Source of the DNA: JAMZMI01 sp049115715 | GTDB lineage: Bacteria; Bacteroidota; Bacteroidia; Cytophagales; Cyclobacteriaceae | NCBI GenBank assembly: GCA_049115715.1 | Contig: JAGDZQ010000039.1 | Coordinates: forward strand, 67,667-131,666 | Reading direction: 5' to 3' | DNA length: 64,000 nucleotides | Notes under the pieces: model-generated | What the model saw: only the letters and a program-made list of their open reading frames with translations | The model's database searches: none | Told to the model about the DNA's origin: nothing | Position numbers and translations under genes: made by a program | Shown: piece by piece, positions 49,600 to 59,980 of the stretch | How the letters are laid out: each line of letters starts with the position of its first letter | Position numbering within the stretch: position 1 is the first letter of the stretch

Positions 49600-50886
49600 C
49601 TATTTTAATAGCTTACCTATTGTAAGTCCTTGAACAAGTATTGAAAAAACTACACAACAATAGGTCACAAATAGTATAATTTCTTTAATACCTGGTGCAA
49701 TCCACTCAAACTCGGAAAGTGAAAGTGCAAGCGCCACAGAGATTCCTCCCCGGAGACCTCCCCATGTAAGTATGGCAATTGTCTTTGGTTCAAACTTCCT
49801 CCAGATGCTCATCACTTTTATCGGAACACTTACTCCAATAAAGCGAGCTGTAAGAACTATTAATACACCGATTATTCCTATGGCTATACTATCAATAGAA
49901 AATGAATTCGCAATCACGATCATCTCAAGACCTACCAAAATGAACAAAATGGCATTGAGTGCTTCATCCAATAAATGCCAGAATTTGAATACGTACTCAC
50001 CGGTTGCATTTGCGAGTTTTTCATCTCGACCTTCATTTCCAATAAAAAGGCCCATCACCACCATTGCCAAAGGCCCAGAAACGTGAATAAGCTCTGCTAT
50101 TCTACCGCCTACCATTACCAAAGTAAGTGTTACGAGTACCTCTAACTCTACATGATCGTTTTCTATGAAATCAAGAAGCTTAAAGCCAAGAAAGCCAAAC
50201 ATAGCTCCCATTAATACTCCTCCTACTACTTCCTGTCCAAATAGTTTCCCAATGCTTAAGGCCGTTATTTCTCCTCCTCCATGTGCTCCATGCGATGCTA
50301 ACTCTCCTCCAAATTGGGCCTCAGCTATACCTAAAATAGTCAAAAACACAACTACGCCTACTCCATCATTGAAAAGTGACTCTCCAGCGATTTTGATTTC
50401 AAGCTTCTTAGATATAGCGTATTCTTTAACAAGCGCAAGTACAGCAATTGGATCAGTAGGTGATATAAGTGCCCCAAACAATAAGCAATAGATAAAATCT
50501 ATTTCAACCCCGATAAACGGGAATATGTACCAAACTAAGCCGCCAACTATAAAAGTGGATAAAAGGGTGCCCACTGTAGCCAGCACCAAAACAGGCCATT
50601 TTTCTTCCAATAAAGTATTAAGGTTAACAGATAAGGCTCCCGCGAAAAGCAGGAAATTCAGCATAACACCAAGCAACACTTCTTTGAAGTCAAAAGCCTC
50701 AACGATATGTTCTGCCGCTCCTGTAACAGCTGGAAATAAAAAGCCAAGTCCTAATATGATGACAGACATCATCAATGCAATAGCCATCAAACCGATGGTG
50801 GATGGAAGCTTAAGAACCGTAATATTTACTAGTGTGAAAACGGCCGCCATAAAAATCAGCAGCGTAATTAGGTCTAGAATACTCAT
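49600..50886 (-). CDS. CPA1-type Na+/H+ antiporter
   Basis: The 428-residue protein has about twelve transmembrane helices. The cation-site motif is FGALISPTDPIAVLALVKE (the TDP of the CPA1 ion site) with AGESLFNDGVGVVVF downstream. The GGLRGGISVALAL motif sits near the C-terminus. It exchanges cytosolic Na+ or K+ for protons. No large cytosolic C-terminal domain is present, so it is the short bacterial form. Confidence 0.92.
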   Translation of the reverse strand: MSILDLITLLIFMAAVFTLVNITVLKLPSTIGLMAIALMMSVIILGLGFLFPAVTGAAEHIVEAFDFKEVLLGVMLNFLLFAGALSVNLNTLLEEKWPVLVLATVGTLLSTFIVGGLVWYIFPFIGVEIDFIYCLLFGALISPTDPIAVLALVKEYAISKKLEIKIAGESLFNDGVGVVVFLTILGIAEAQFGGELASHGAHGGGEITALSIGKLFGQEVVGGVLMGAMFGFLGFKLLDFIENDHVELEVLVTLTLVMVGGRIAELIHVSGPLAMVVMGLFIGNEGRDEKLANATGEYVFKFWHLLDEALNAILFILVGLEMIVIANSFSIDSIAIGIIGVLIVLTARFIGVSVPIKVMSIWRKFEPKTIAILTWGGLRGGISVALALSLSEFEWIAPGIKEIILFVTYCCVVFSILVQGLTIGKLLK

Positions 50887-50984
50887 TGGCGATTAAAATG
50901 ATGCGTTTAGGTTTACCTATTTTAGTGGTCAAATTAAATACAAAAATCCGTTAAATAAAATTAGGGACCGTTTAATTGGCTTAA

Positions 50985-51016
50985 GATCGGGACTTGTCTT
51001 ACCCTTTATCCCGATC
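50985..51016 (+). promoter_or_regulatory. Inverted repeat just before the PBP4-type gene
   Basis: GATCGGGA (50985-50992) and TCCCGATC (51009-51016) are perfect 8-bp arms 16 nt apart, 9 bp before the ATG at 51026. They could be an operator or a leader hairpin that affects translation. Confidence 0.35.
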
Positions 51017-51025
51017 ATAAAAATT

Positions 51026-52345
51026 ATGAAAAGATTCATCGCTTTTTTTTATCGAAAGTCTCCCTCATTAATCCTCGTTTGCATCATCTCAGGACTATTT
51101 GGATGTCAGTCCTTGAGATACTCTGTAACGAATGGGGATATAAGCAAAGAACTTAGGAAATCGGAAATATTCAGCAATCAATTCACTGGATTCACTCTAT
51201 ATGACCCAGAGGGGGAGCGGTATTTATGTAACTACAATGATGAACTTTATTTCACTCCAGCTTCCAATACCAAAATTCTTACCACGCTGGCTTGCTTAGA
51301 AAACCTAGGTGATTCAATTGCGACATTTACCTTCCAAGAATCAAATGATTCTATTTTTATATCTCCTCTGGCTGATCCTACATTCCTTCACCCAGACTTT
51401 CTTTTTCAGAAGCCTTTTGATTATTTAAAAGGAAAGAAGGTTTCAGTCAACATGCCAAAAGTCAAGATTAACAAATTCGGTAGCGGATGGGCATGGGATG
51501 ACTTTAATTATAATTTCCAGAAAGAGCTTGCCTTATTTCCAATATATGGAAATGCTGTTCATCTATCCAAAGAAAGGGACTCAATCGTAGTTACTCCAGA
51601 TTTCTTCCAGAATTACACCCAATCAATAGTAGGGAAAGAAGGTAGAAATAAATACTCAAGGTCTGAGTTTTTGAATGTCTTCAAGGTTGAACTTGCAAGC
51701 GACTCTTCAAGTCAGAATATTGAAGTTCCTTTCATTTATAGTGAAGAGTTGTTGACTCAACTATTGGAAGACACGCTTTCAATAACTCCTGATTTCATAG
51801 CTGAGGACAATCTCTACCCTGATACTTTATACAGCCAATCGAAGTTTCATGCTATCTCTATGATGATGCTTCCAAGTGACAATTTCCTCGCCGAGCAACT
51901 CCTCATTCATTGCGCCTTGATAAATGGGTTTCAAAACATAGATCAATACCGCGCGCATTTATTAGCAGAATGGAGTTCTTTTTTACCCCACAAGGTAAAA
52001 TGGGTAGATGCTTCCGGACTATCTCGGTATAACTTAATTACTCCCAGAAGTAATGTGAGTGTTCTGAATCGAATTTATGAAAACCAATCGTGGCAAACAA
52101 TAATGAATATATTTCCCATAGGAGGTGTTTCTGGAACTATCAAGAAATGGTACGCAAGCGAAACACCATATATCATTGCCAAAACAGGAACTTTAAGCAA
52201 CAACCACAACCTCAGTGGCTACATAAAAACTAAATCTGGTAGAACGCTTATTTTTAGTTTAATGAACAACCATTATTTAGGGTCTAGTTCAACAATAAAG
52301 CAGGAAATGGAGAAATTTCTACTAAATATTCGTGAAGCTTATTGA
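51026..52345 (+). CDS. dacB: PBP4-type D-alanyl-D-alanine carboxypeptidase (S13), lipoprotein
   Basis: The 439-residue protein has a lipoprotein-like signal (IISGLFGC, Cys27). The S13 motifs are SNTK (S80, K83), SDN in LPSDNFLAEQ, and KTGT in IAKTGTLSNNHNLSGY. It trims or cleaves peptidoglycan cross-links in the periplasm. Lipid anchoring is somewhat unusual for the class. Its stop overlaps the tail of the convergent TolC gene by 7 bp. Confidence 0.88.
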   Translation: MKRFIAFFYRKSPSLILVCIISGLFGCQSLRYSVTNGDISKELRKSEIFSNQFTGFTLYDPEGERYLCNYNDELYFTPASNTKILTTLACLENLGDSIATFTFQESNDSIFISPLADPTFLHPDFLFQKPFDYLKGKKVSVNMPKVKINKFGSGWAWDDFNYNFQKELALFPIYGNAVHLSKERDSIVVTPDFFQNYTQSIVGKEGRNKYSRSEFLNVFKVELASDSSSQNIEVPFIYSEELLTQLLEDTLSITPDFIAEDNLYPDTLYSQSKFHAISMMMLPSDNFLAEQLLIHCALINGFQNIDQYRAHLLAEWSSFLPHKVKWVDASGLSRYNLITPRSNVSVLNRIYENQSWQTIMNIFPIGGVSGTIKKWYASETPYIIAKTGTLSNNHNLSGYIKTKSGRTLIFSLMNNHYLGSSSTIKQEMEKFLLNIREAY

Positions 52346-53733
52346 TTATAGGTCTCAATGATTCCTCCTGTCAGCCTCATCAGTTCTACCTTAGAATCAA
52401 TGAGATTATAAAGCGCTTGAAGTCGCTGTATGGAAGCCGAAAGGTAGTTGTTTTGAACAACACGATAATCGAAAGAATTGATACTCCCATTTTGATATTT
52501 TCCTTTCGAAATATCCAGATTAATTTTCGCCGCTTCCACTCTCCTATCATTGATTCCGTAGAGTTGATTTCTAATCTGATATTGATCAAATGCTCTTCTT
52601 AAATCACGCTCTAAGGAGGCTTTCATTTGATCTATTCTCACATTCCCGATATCTTCTTGCACCATGGCATTTTGAATAGCCCGATTGATTTTACCTCCAT
52701 TAAATAGCGTAAAGGAAAGGGTAAAATTCGCAAAGTAGTTGTTAGTTGTGGATTTCAAAGGTTCGAGGTAATCCGGAACGAAGGTTGCATTTGGGTTTAG
52801 TGAAAGAGAGTCACTTTGCCTTTCTCCAATACTCGTTCTACTTAGATCATTTCGTCCCATATTTCTGGATGCTCCTGCGTTCAAGACCAAAGAGGGGTAC
52901 CTATCTGCCGTAGCTAAACCGGTGTTGCTACTCAAAATACTCTGGCTGATGTATTGTTTTTTTAAATCTACATTCTCGCTGACCATTTTTGACCTTAAAT
53001 CTTCATACAGGAAATTTGTTGACTCAAACACCAGCGAATCAGTCAGTGTGTATGTCCTGTCAATATCTTTTTCAACAATCAAAAAATTTAGATTCCGAAG
53101 TGCATTTCGGTAAGCCAATTGCTGATTTATAAAACTCACTGAATCCGTGAGGTAGTTTCCTTCCTCTAGAAGAAGCTCTGAAGTCACGGCTGCTCCCAAT
53201 TCTGACTTCACCTCCAGATATTCATATTTGTCTCTGGATAGGTTCATTTGCTTTCCGAATTCCTCCAATCTTTGTTTTTCCAATACAGCCAGATAATATC
53301 CTAAAACAATCGATTGAATGGTGTTTGAGATTACGATCGAGGCATTTCCTGCGGATTCTGACTGCAACTGCTCAAGCTTGCTCTTATTCATCGATATTCG
53401 AAATCCGTCAAAAAGCATCCAATTTAGATTAACTGAGGGTACAAGACTATTGGCATAAATCTGCCCTTGCAATGCAAATGGGTTTGCCGTTTTCACATTG
53501 TCAGTGATGGAATTATTTTGATTCACATTTGCGATCAGAGATGGCCAACGTCCAGCATGTCCCCATGTATTGTTATTACTGGCGACTTCTACATTTGCCT
53601 GCTCGATTTGTATGTCATAGTTATACTGAAGGCCAAGTGCAATTGCTTCCGTGAGCGATAGGTTGTTTTGCGAAAGTCCTGGAAATATGATTCCTGAGAA
53701 TAACGATATTAGGATTATGTTTTTAAACATCAA
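52339..53733 (-). CDS. TolC-family outer membrane efflux protein
   Basis: The 464-residue protein has a signal peptide (MMFKNIILISLFSGIIFPGLS), then two OEP repeats of long helices, with LSLTEAIALGLQYNYDIQIEQANVE near the N-terminus and a second half ending LYNLIDSKVELMRLTGG. It forms the outer-membrane duct of the RND pump encoded just upstream. It is the last gene of the adaptor-RND-TolC operon. Confidence 0.93.
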   Translation of the reverse strand: MMFKNIILISLFSGIIFPGLSQNNLSLTEAIALGLQYNYDIQIEQANVEVASNNNTWGHAGRWPSLIANVNQNNSITDNVKTANPFALQGQIYANSLVPSVNLNWMLFDGFRISMNKSKLEQLQSESAGNASIVISNTIQSIVLGYYLAVLEKQRLEEFGKQMNLSRDKYEYLEVKSELGAAVTSELLLEEGNYLTDSVSFINQQLAYRNALRNLNFLIVEKDIDRTYTLTDSLVFESTNFLYEDLRSKMVSENVDLKKQYISQSILSSNTGLATADRYPSLVLNAGASRNMGRNDLSRTSIGERQSDSLSLNPNATFVPDYLEPLKSTTNNYFANFTLSFTLFNGGKINRAIQNAMVQEDIGNVRIDQMKASLERDLRRAFDQYQIRNQLYGINDRRVEAAKINLDISKGKYQNGSINSFDYRVVQNNYLSASIQRLQALYNLIDSKVELMRLTGGIIETYNQ

Positions 53734-53752
53734 AAAATTCTAGTAAAAGGAG

Positions 53753-56700
53753 TTAAGCTGATTCACGGTATTCTTTGAGTCGGTCTTCATGTAGACTGAC
53801 ACTCTCTACCTCTTCTCTTGTTGGTTTTCGCCCTGTCCAAAACCACTTTAATCCTCTTCTTATATCGTTGAAAAGCAATATTAAAACCGGAAAGAAAAGA
53901 AGAATGATAAATGTCCCTATCAACACTCCATATGCTACGGATATCGCCATAGGAACAAGAAACTGCGCTTGAAAACTCGTTTCCTTAATTAATGGGAAAA
54001 GTCCCAGTACAGTAGTAAGTGAGGTAAGCATGATCGGTCTGAATCTGGATGTCCCCGCTGCAAAAGCTGCCTCTTTGACTGTCATCCCATCGTTCTTCAA
54101 TAGAGAATTGTACTTTGATAGAAACACCACAGCATCGTTGATAATCACTCCTGAAAGAGCCACCATCCCCCATACACTTAATAGCGAAACAGGTAATTCT
54201 CTGAAACTCACCCATGATTCTATTCCATGCCCTAGGATTGCTCCAAAAACACCCAATGGGATCATCACAATAATCATTAGGGCTTGATACATAGACCGGA
54301 ATGTGATCATCAGAATGAAAAATATCATCAAAAAAGCACCGCCAAAAAACAACCCAATTTCACTCTGAGCCCTAGAGCTTTCTTTTGACTGTCCACCGTA
54401 ATCAACCTTTACAGTGGGAAATGCATCCAGCATTCTAGGAACTATATCTTCGTTTATTTTCTTAAGAACGGGAGGCACCTCTGCAAATGGATCTTGCATT
54501 TCGGCTTCCACTGATATTGCTCTCGAAGTATTAAAATGCCTGATCCCCGAAACCCCTCTTTCTATTTTATAATCAGCTAATTGCGTAAGAGGAAAGGACT
54601 CTCCTTTTGAGGTTTTAATTTTAACATCTTCAAGACTTCCAATACTCTTACGGTCACTTTTCGGATACCTGACCCATACCTTCATTTCATTGTTACCTTT
54701 CATAAACCTCTGCACTTCTTCCCCGAAAAAACCCTGGCGCATTTGGCGAGTGATATCATCATGCGAAAGCCCAAGAAAGTATGCCTCGGGACGTAAATCG
54801 AAAAGCATTTCCCTTCTACCAATTGGGACATTGTCTTGAATTTCTTTTAGATCAGACAACTTCTCCAGCTCAGATTTTAAGAAATCCTTCGCTTGTCCAA
54901 GTTCTTCGTAATTCTTCCCCATAAGCGTCACAGAGACTGGTTTCCCCCATCTTCCTCTACCACCGATGGTAAATTTATCAGCCTCAGGAACAGGCCCAAT
55001 TTGTTTTCTCAATCTAGAGATAAGGTCAAACTGATTGATTCCATACTTATCCAACTCCTCGAACATCACATCTATTCCTCCGGCATGCGAACCTGTTTCC
55101 CCATCATTGTTCCGCCCAATATTGGTGAAGGTAAACTTGACTATATCCTTTTCAGTCTCAAATTCTTTTTTCATCTGCTCATTTACAGACCATACTGCAT
55201 CATCAAACCTCAATAAGAATTCTTCCACCTTGGTCTCTCGCTCCCCCGGCTTGAAAGAAAGATTGATACCTATACTGTTAAATGCAATCTGCGGAAACAA
55301 GGTAGCTTTTATAAACCCTCCCTGAAGAAGCCCTATGATAATCATGATAAAACCTATCAAGCCTGCCAAGGCAATAGGTCTATTATCGATGCAATATTTT
55401 AGTGCTCTTCCATAAAGTTTGTATTTCATAAAATCAATGAAGCCGTTTAAAACCTTTCGAATTTTATAGCTCCGAGTATCCTCTTTCTTGATACTTAGTA
55501 CTTTCTTATTGGCAAGATGCGCTGGCAATATGAAGAAGGCCTCAAGCAATGAGAACCCAAGGCTGAAAATTACTACATAGGCCATTTCTTTCAAGAATTC
55601 AAAGCCTCCGGTAAGAAAAAGAAGTGGGAGAAAAGCGACTATGGTAGTGGTTACGGAGGTAAACACTGCCGGAAGCACCTCCATCGTTCCTTCTACAGCG
55701 GCTTTGATGGGATTGCCATGTTTCTCAAAGTGGGCAAATATATTTTCTGCAATTACAATCCCATCATCTACAAGTATGCCTATCACCAAAATCATCCCGA
55801 ACAGGGAGATCATATTGATCGTCAGTCCTACAAAAATTCCTAAGATGAACATTCCTAAAAAAGAGGAAGGAATACCCCAGGCCACCCAAAAAGAAAGTCG
55901 TAAACTCAAAAACAAGCCCAATGAAATCAGCACCAAAACCAGACCTATTATTCCATTGGAAGTAAGCATATCCAACCTTTCGTTAAGAAGGTTATTGAAA
56001 TCCCAGGTGGTGATGATGGTTACTGCCGTATTCTTCTCATTAAACTCTTTCACATACTGCTTTACCGTAGAAGAGATCACTGCAAGATCCTCTTCCTCCA
56101 GTTTCTTAACCTCAATAAAAACAGTAGGCTCCCCATTCAAAAGCGATTTATCAGGAGTATCCGCGAATTGTTCCCTGACTTCTCCAATATCCCGAACCAA
56201 AAGCTTAGTACCGTCTTCATTGCTTCTAAGCACAATATCACCGATTAGTTCAGCATCCGTGTCCTTAGATTTGGATCTAATAAGAATTTCTTCTGTAGGG
56301 GACTTAACTGATCCCGCAGAAACGTCTCTATTATTGGCGCGAATTGCACTTACAACCTGATCAAAAGTCAAATTATACCTTCGCAATACCGCCTCGCTTA
56401 CCTCAATTGAAATTTCCAATTCAGGAAGTCCGACAAGGTTGACCTGACTTATTACTCCTGTAGCCAACAGATCATCTTCTATATCTTCAGCATACCTTTT
56501 CATCGTCCTGAGGCTTACATCACCCCTCATACCCATCCACTGAGCGGTAGATCGCTGTTTTTGCTTAACTATGATGGGTTTTTCTGCGCCTACAGGAAAG
56601 GATGAAATTCCGTCAATAGCATTCTTTAGTTCCGTATATATTTCATCTATATCATAGTTATCAAGTGTCTTGATATTGATGCTGGAAACATTTTCAGATG

Positions 56701-56962
56701 ACGTAGAATTAATCTCATCTATCCCGGAAATGGTATTAATAGCCTCCTCAATCTTGGTTGTAATCCCCTCCTCCATTTCCTCTGGAGAAGCTCCCGGATA
56801 TATTACTGAGATAGTAATATTTCGATCTTTAGCTACTGGAAAAAATGACTTCTTGGTACCGAAAATGCTCAAAATTCCACCCGCCAAAGTGAGGGCAATT
56901 AAGATATTAGCCAAAATCGGATACTTCACAAAATACTCTACTAAACTCCTGACTGATCCCAT
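53753..56962 (-). CDS. RND efflux permease (AcrB/MMPL-type, HAE1-like)
   Basis: The 1069-residue protein has the usual twelve-TM RND plan with two large periplasmic loops. Conserved features include VEYFVKYPILANILIA, PGASPEEMEEGITTKIEEA, GILVDDGIVIAENIFAH (proton-relay Asp pair) and WGMVALSGVIINDAVVF. It drives efflux with the proton motive force. The exported compound class cannot be predicted. It lies 19 bp before the tolC gene. Confidence 0.95.
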   Translation of the reverse strand: MGSVRSLVEYFVKYPILANILIALTLAGGILSIFGTKKSFFPVAKDRNITISVIYPGASPEEMEEGITTKIEEAINTISGIDEINSTSSENVSSINIKTLDNYDIDEIYTELKNAIDGISSFPVGAEKPIIVKQKQRSTAQWMGMRGDVSLRTMKRYAEDIEDDLLATGVISQVNLVGLPELEISIEVSEAVLRRYNLTFDQVVSAIRANNRDVSAGSVKSPTEEILIRSKSKDTDAELIGDIVLRSNEDGTKLLVRDIGEVREQFADTPDKSLLNGEPTVFIEVKKLEEEDLAVISSTVKQYVKEFNEKNTAVTIITTWDFNNLLNERLDMLTSNGIIGLVLVLISLGLFLSLRLSFWVAWGIPSSFLGMFILGIFVGLTINMISLFGMILVIGILVDDGIVIAENIFAHFEKHGNPIKAAVEGTMEVLPAVFTSVTTTIVAFLPLLFLTGGFEFLKEMAYVVIFSLGFSLLEAFFILPAHLANKKVLSIKKEDTRSYKIRKVLNGFIDFMKYKLYGRALKYCIDNRPIALAGLIGFIMIIIGLLQGGFIKATLFPQIAFNSIGINLSFKPGERETKVEEFLLRFDDAVWSVNEQMKKEFETEKDIVKFTFTNIGRNNDGETGSHAGGIDVMFEELDKYGINQFDLISRLRKQIGPVPEADKFTIGGRGRWGKPVSVTLMGKNYEELGQAKDFLKSELEKLSDLKEIQDNVPIGRREMLFDLRPEAYFLGLSHDDITRQMRQGFFGEEVQRFMKGNNEMKVWVRYPKSDRKSIGSLEDVKIKTSKGESFPLTQLADYKIERGVSGIRHFNTSRAISVEAEMQDPFAEVPPVLKKINEDIVPRMLDAFPTVKVDYGGQSKESSRAQSEIGLFFGGAFLMIFFILMITFRSMYQALMIIVMIPLGVFGAILGHGIESWVSFRELPVSLLSVWGMVALSGVIINDAVVFLSKYNSLLKNDGMTVKEAAFAAGTSRFRPIMLTSLTTVLGLFPLIKETSFQAQFLVPMAISVAYGVLIGTFIILLFFPVLILLFNDIRRGLKWFWTGRKPTREEVESVSLHEDRLKEYRESA

Positions 56963-56968
56963 GATAAT

Positions 56969-58150
56969 TTAGTTTTCGGACTTAGCTTCCAAATCAGAAT
57001 TTGTTTTCTTTCCCAGCTCATTCTTAGAGCGATCCAGCTTGAACATAACCATGTTGTTATGTGCATTTACCAGCGGCTCCACAACCAATTCCACTCCTTC
57101 TTCTATACCGCCTATGATTGCATCTTCTTCCATCAAACGATAAATATCTATTTGCCTAATCTTTAAAAGGGTGTCTTGCAAAACGAAAACTTCATCTCCA
57201 TTATAAATCACATTTCTAGGAATAGTCATGCCATTTTGTATCGTTCGAGTCGGAATCTCCGCCTCCAAAAATTGCCCGTCATAAATTTTACTTTGACCTT
57301 GAAATATCTTCAAGTAAACATCCACGGATTGGGTATTTGGATTTACATAATCACTAACGCGAATAACTTCTGCATTAAAAGCAAGCTGAGCCTCTCCAGA
57401 AGTGATCTCGGCTTCTGTCCCTACCTGAACCCAACTGATATCCTTGGTCTCTACAGCCACCTTCAACTCTAATGCGTCTGACCTCATGATTCTCCCAATT
57501 CTGGTTCCCGCATTAATAAAGGATCCTGATTGCATTGCTACTTCAGTGACACTGCCTTCAAACGGAGCATAGTATTTATGCTTTTTCAATCTTACCTCAG
57601 CACTTTTGATTGAGTAAAAAGCGGAGAATATACCCTTAGTCGCAAGGAATGTTTTTTCTTTTTCGGAATTGATTTCAGGTAACTCAGGTAAATCTTCATC
57701 AATATTGATGGAATTGAAATAAGCACTCCAAGCATCGAAGCTCTTCTCAAAATCAACTTTGAAATCAGGCAAAATCGAGGCTATATCTCTTAAGAAATTA
57801 CTCTTCTGAGATTTTAGATTCAGAGCGGCTTCTCGATCATCTACTGAAAACAAAAGCGCTCCCTTTCGAAATTTCTGTCCCTCCTTTAGTCTGACAGACC
57901 CCTCGAACATTCTTCCAGAAACTTCTGATAGCAGGTCCACATTTTGTGCGGATTGCACACGCCCATAAGCAAAGATGCTTGTCTCCAGGCTCGAAAACTC
58001 AGTCGTTTGTGTTTTGACATATTTCTTTGCCTTGGGCGGCTTGCGAAACTCCGCTTCTTCCTTTAGACTGGCCAAAAAGGTTTTAGCTCCAATAGATATT
58101 GCTAGAATTGAAGTAGAAATGAGAACAATAAGGAATTGCCTTTTTTTCAT
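56969..58150 (-). CDS. RND periplasmic adaptor (membrane fusion protein)
   Basis: The 393-residue protein has an N-terminal membrane anchor (MKKRQFLIVLISTSILAISIG), a lipoyl/barrel-sandwich region (RVQSAQNVDLLSEVSGRM and HKYYAPFEGSVTEVAMQSG) and a beta-barrel (ELKVAVETKDISWVQVG). It bridges the permease and TolC. It is the first gene of the operon and lies 6 bp before the permease gene. No lipobox is seen. Confidence 0.93.
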   Translation of the reverse strand: MKKRQFLIVLISTSILAISIGAKTFLASLKEEAEFRKPPKAKKYVKTQTTEFSSLETSIFAYGRVQSAQNVDLLSEVSGRMFEGSVRLKEGQKFRKGALLFSVDDREAALNLKSQKSNFLRDIASILPDFKVDFEKSFDAWSAYFNSINIDEDLPELPEINSEKEKTFLATKGIFSAFYSIKSAEVRLKKHKYYAPFEGSVTEVAMQSGSFINAGTRIGRIMRSDALELKVAVETKDISWVQVGTEAEITSGEAQLAFNAEVIRVSDYVNPNTQSVDVYLKIFQGQSKIYDGQFLEAEIPTRTIQNGMTIPRNVIYNGDEVFVLQDTLLKIRQIDIYRLMEEDAIIGGIEEGVELVVEPLVNAHNNMVMFKLDRSKNELGKKTNSDLEAKSEN

Positions 58151-58248
58151 TGATATAGGTTGTGATTACTGTCTTAAAAGGAATCGAAACGTACATGTTT
58201 CGTTTTTTTATTCGAAATTGATGAGCGGACGAGAAACACTTTGAGCAG

Positions 58249-58256
58249 TATTTTTG
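58249..58256 (+). promoter_or_regulatory. Candidate -7 box for msrB
   Basis: TATTTTTG matches TAnnTTTG and lies 27 bp before the ATG at 58284. The -33 element is not clear. Confidence 0.4.
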
Positions 58257-58283
58257 TATCCTTTATCAAAAGCACGTAAAACG

Positions 58284-58679
58284 ATGGACAAAATTAAAAA
58301 AACGAAAGAAGAGTGGAGAGCCGAATTATCTCCAGAAGAATATGAGGTTTTGATAGAAAAAGGGACGGAAAGAGCCTGGACGGGGGAACTCTTAAATAAC
58401 AAAGAGAGCGGAGAGTACGAATGCGCCGCTTGCGGAAATCCTCTTTTCACTTCGAACACCAAATTTGATTCAGGGTCAGGGTGGCCAAGCTTCTTCGACC
58501 CAATTTCAAAAGATTCGGTAAACCTTAAATCGGACAAGTCTTTCGGAATGCTAAGGACAGAAGTCACATGCGCAAGATGCGATGGTCACCTAGGTCATGT
58601 CTTTCATGACGGCCCCCAACCAACCGGCGAGAGGTATTGTATGAATTCTATTTCTCTTAAGTTCAAAAAAGAACAATAA
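58284..58679 (+). CDS. msrB: Peptide-methionine (R)-S-oxide reductase, cytosolic
   Basis: From ATG 58284 the protein is 131 residues with no signal. The zinc cysteines are CAAC and CARC, the catalytic Cys lies in ERYCMNS, and the substrate motif is GSGWPSF. It repairs Met-R-sulfoxide with thioredoxin. The TTG at 58254 only adds an unlikely extension. Confidence 0.95.
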   Translation: MDKIKKTKEEWRAELSPEEYEVLIEKGTERAWTGELLNNKESGEYECAACGNPLFTSNTKFDSGSGWPSFFDPISKDSVNLKSDKSFGMLRTEVTCARCDGHLGHVFHDGPQPTGERYCMNSISLKFKKEQ

Positions 58680-58747
58680 CCTGATGGAAAAATATTTTCA
58701 ACTATACATTTTCATCATCTTTGCGGACTAATCTAACAGGTGAATAA

Positions 58748-59944
58748 ATGTACAATGTAGTCGTAATTGGAGGTGGGATTGTTGGACTTGCTTCTGCTTT
58801 GAAAATCAAGGAGGCAAACCCCAAACTAAGAGTAGCTGTTGTTGAAAAAGAAAATGGAATTGCCAGACATCAGACTGGGCACAATAGTGGAGTTATTCAC
58901 TCAGGTTTGTATTACAAACCCGGCAGTTTGAAAGCCAAAAACTGTGTGGATGGATATAATCAGCTATTGAAGTTTTGCGAAGAGGAAGAAATCAATTTTG
59001 ATAAATGTGGGAAGATTGTAGTTGCAACGAAAAAATCCCAGTTAGACGCTCTCAACACTTTATATGATAGAGGCGAGAAAAATGGATTGACGGGAATGAA
59101 AAGGTTGGTAGGAGAAGAATTAAAATCCTATGAGCCTTATGTAAATGGTGTGCAAGGTATATATGTTCCTCAAACAGGGATCATTGACTACAAAGAGGTC
59201 TCTCATAAATATGCTGACAAAATCAAGCACTTTGGAGGTGATATATTCTGCGGCAATAAAGTAATAGACATTAAGGAATCCAATGGGTTTATTCAAGTTG
59301 AAACAGATCAGCAAACCATCACAACTCGACTAGTAATCAATTGTTCTGGACTATATTCGGACAAAGTAGCCAAGCTTACAGGCATGAAGATTGACTACAA
59401 AATCATCCCGTTTAGAGGAGAATACTTCAAGATTAAAAAGGAAAAAGAACACCTTGTGAAAAACTTAATCTACCCGGTTCCAGATCCGAACTTTCCATTC
59501 CTTGGTGTTCATTTCACTCGTATGATCGGTGGAGGAATTGAGGCTGGACCAAACGCCGTATTTGCATTCAAAAGAGAAGGTTATAACAAGTCAGATATCA
59601 ATATAGGAGACCTGGCCGGCAGTCTGGCTTGGAAGGGTTTTAGAAAAGTGGCTTCCAAATATTGGAAAACTGGTGTAGGGGAATTTTATAGATCATTCTC
59701 TAAAGCAGCATTCACCAAAGCACTGCAGGAATTGCTCCCGGATATACAGCAAAGCGACCTTGAGCCGGGAGGGTCTGGAGTCAGAGCACAGGCTTGTGAC
59801 AAAAATGGCGGGTTGATAGATGATTTCCTGATTTTGGAAAATGAAAAAGTAATCAATGTTGGAAATGCTCCTTCCCCTGCCGCAACGTCTTCTTTGGCTA
59901 TCGGATCGCATGTCGCTGAGCTTGCATTGACACGCTTTAAATAA
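58748..59944 (+). CDS. lhgO: L-2-hydroxyglutarate oxidase
   Basis: The 398-residue FAD protein opens VVVIGGGIVGLASALKI. It has RHQTGHNSGVIHSGLYYKPGS (the LhgO/YgaF signature region), PFRGEYFKI, HFTRMIGGGIEAGPNAV and a C-terminal GNAPSPAATSSLAIG. It oxidises L-2-hydroxyglutarate to 2-oxoglutarate and passes electrons to quinone. It sits between two msrB genes. Confidence 0.93.
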   Translation: MYNVVVIGGGIVGLASALKIKEANPKLRVAVVEKENGIARHQTGHNSGVIHSGLYYKPGSLKAKNCVDGYNQLLKFCEEEEINFDKCGKIVVATKKSQLDALNTLYDRGEKNGLTGMKRLVGEELKSYEPYVNGVQGIYVPQTGIIDYKEVSHKYADKIKHFGGDIFCGNKVIDIKESNGFIQVETDQQTITTRLVINCSGLYSDKVAKLTGMKIDYKIIPFRGEYFKIKKEKEHLVKNLIYPVPDPNFPFLGVHFTRMIGGGIEAGPNAVFAFKREGYNKSDINIGDLAGSLAWKGFRKVASKYWKTGVGEFYRSFSKAAFTKALQELLPDIQQSDLEPGGSGVRAQACDKNGGLIDDFLILENEKVINVGNAPSPAATSSLAIGSHVAELALTRFK

Positions 59945-59980
59945 ACATCTGATTATTAGGTGCGTTGGTAGAATACGTAA

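Noticed and set aside
55641..56360. 239-aa plus-strand frame opposite the RND permease
   Set aside because: It is a shadow of a long, well-conserved gene and is Ser/Thr/Ile-rich, with no start signal or domain.
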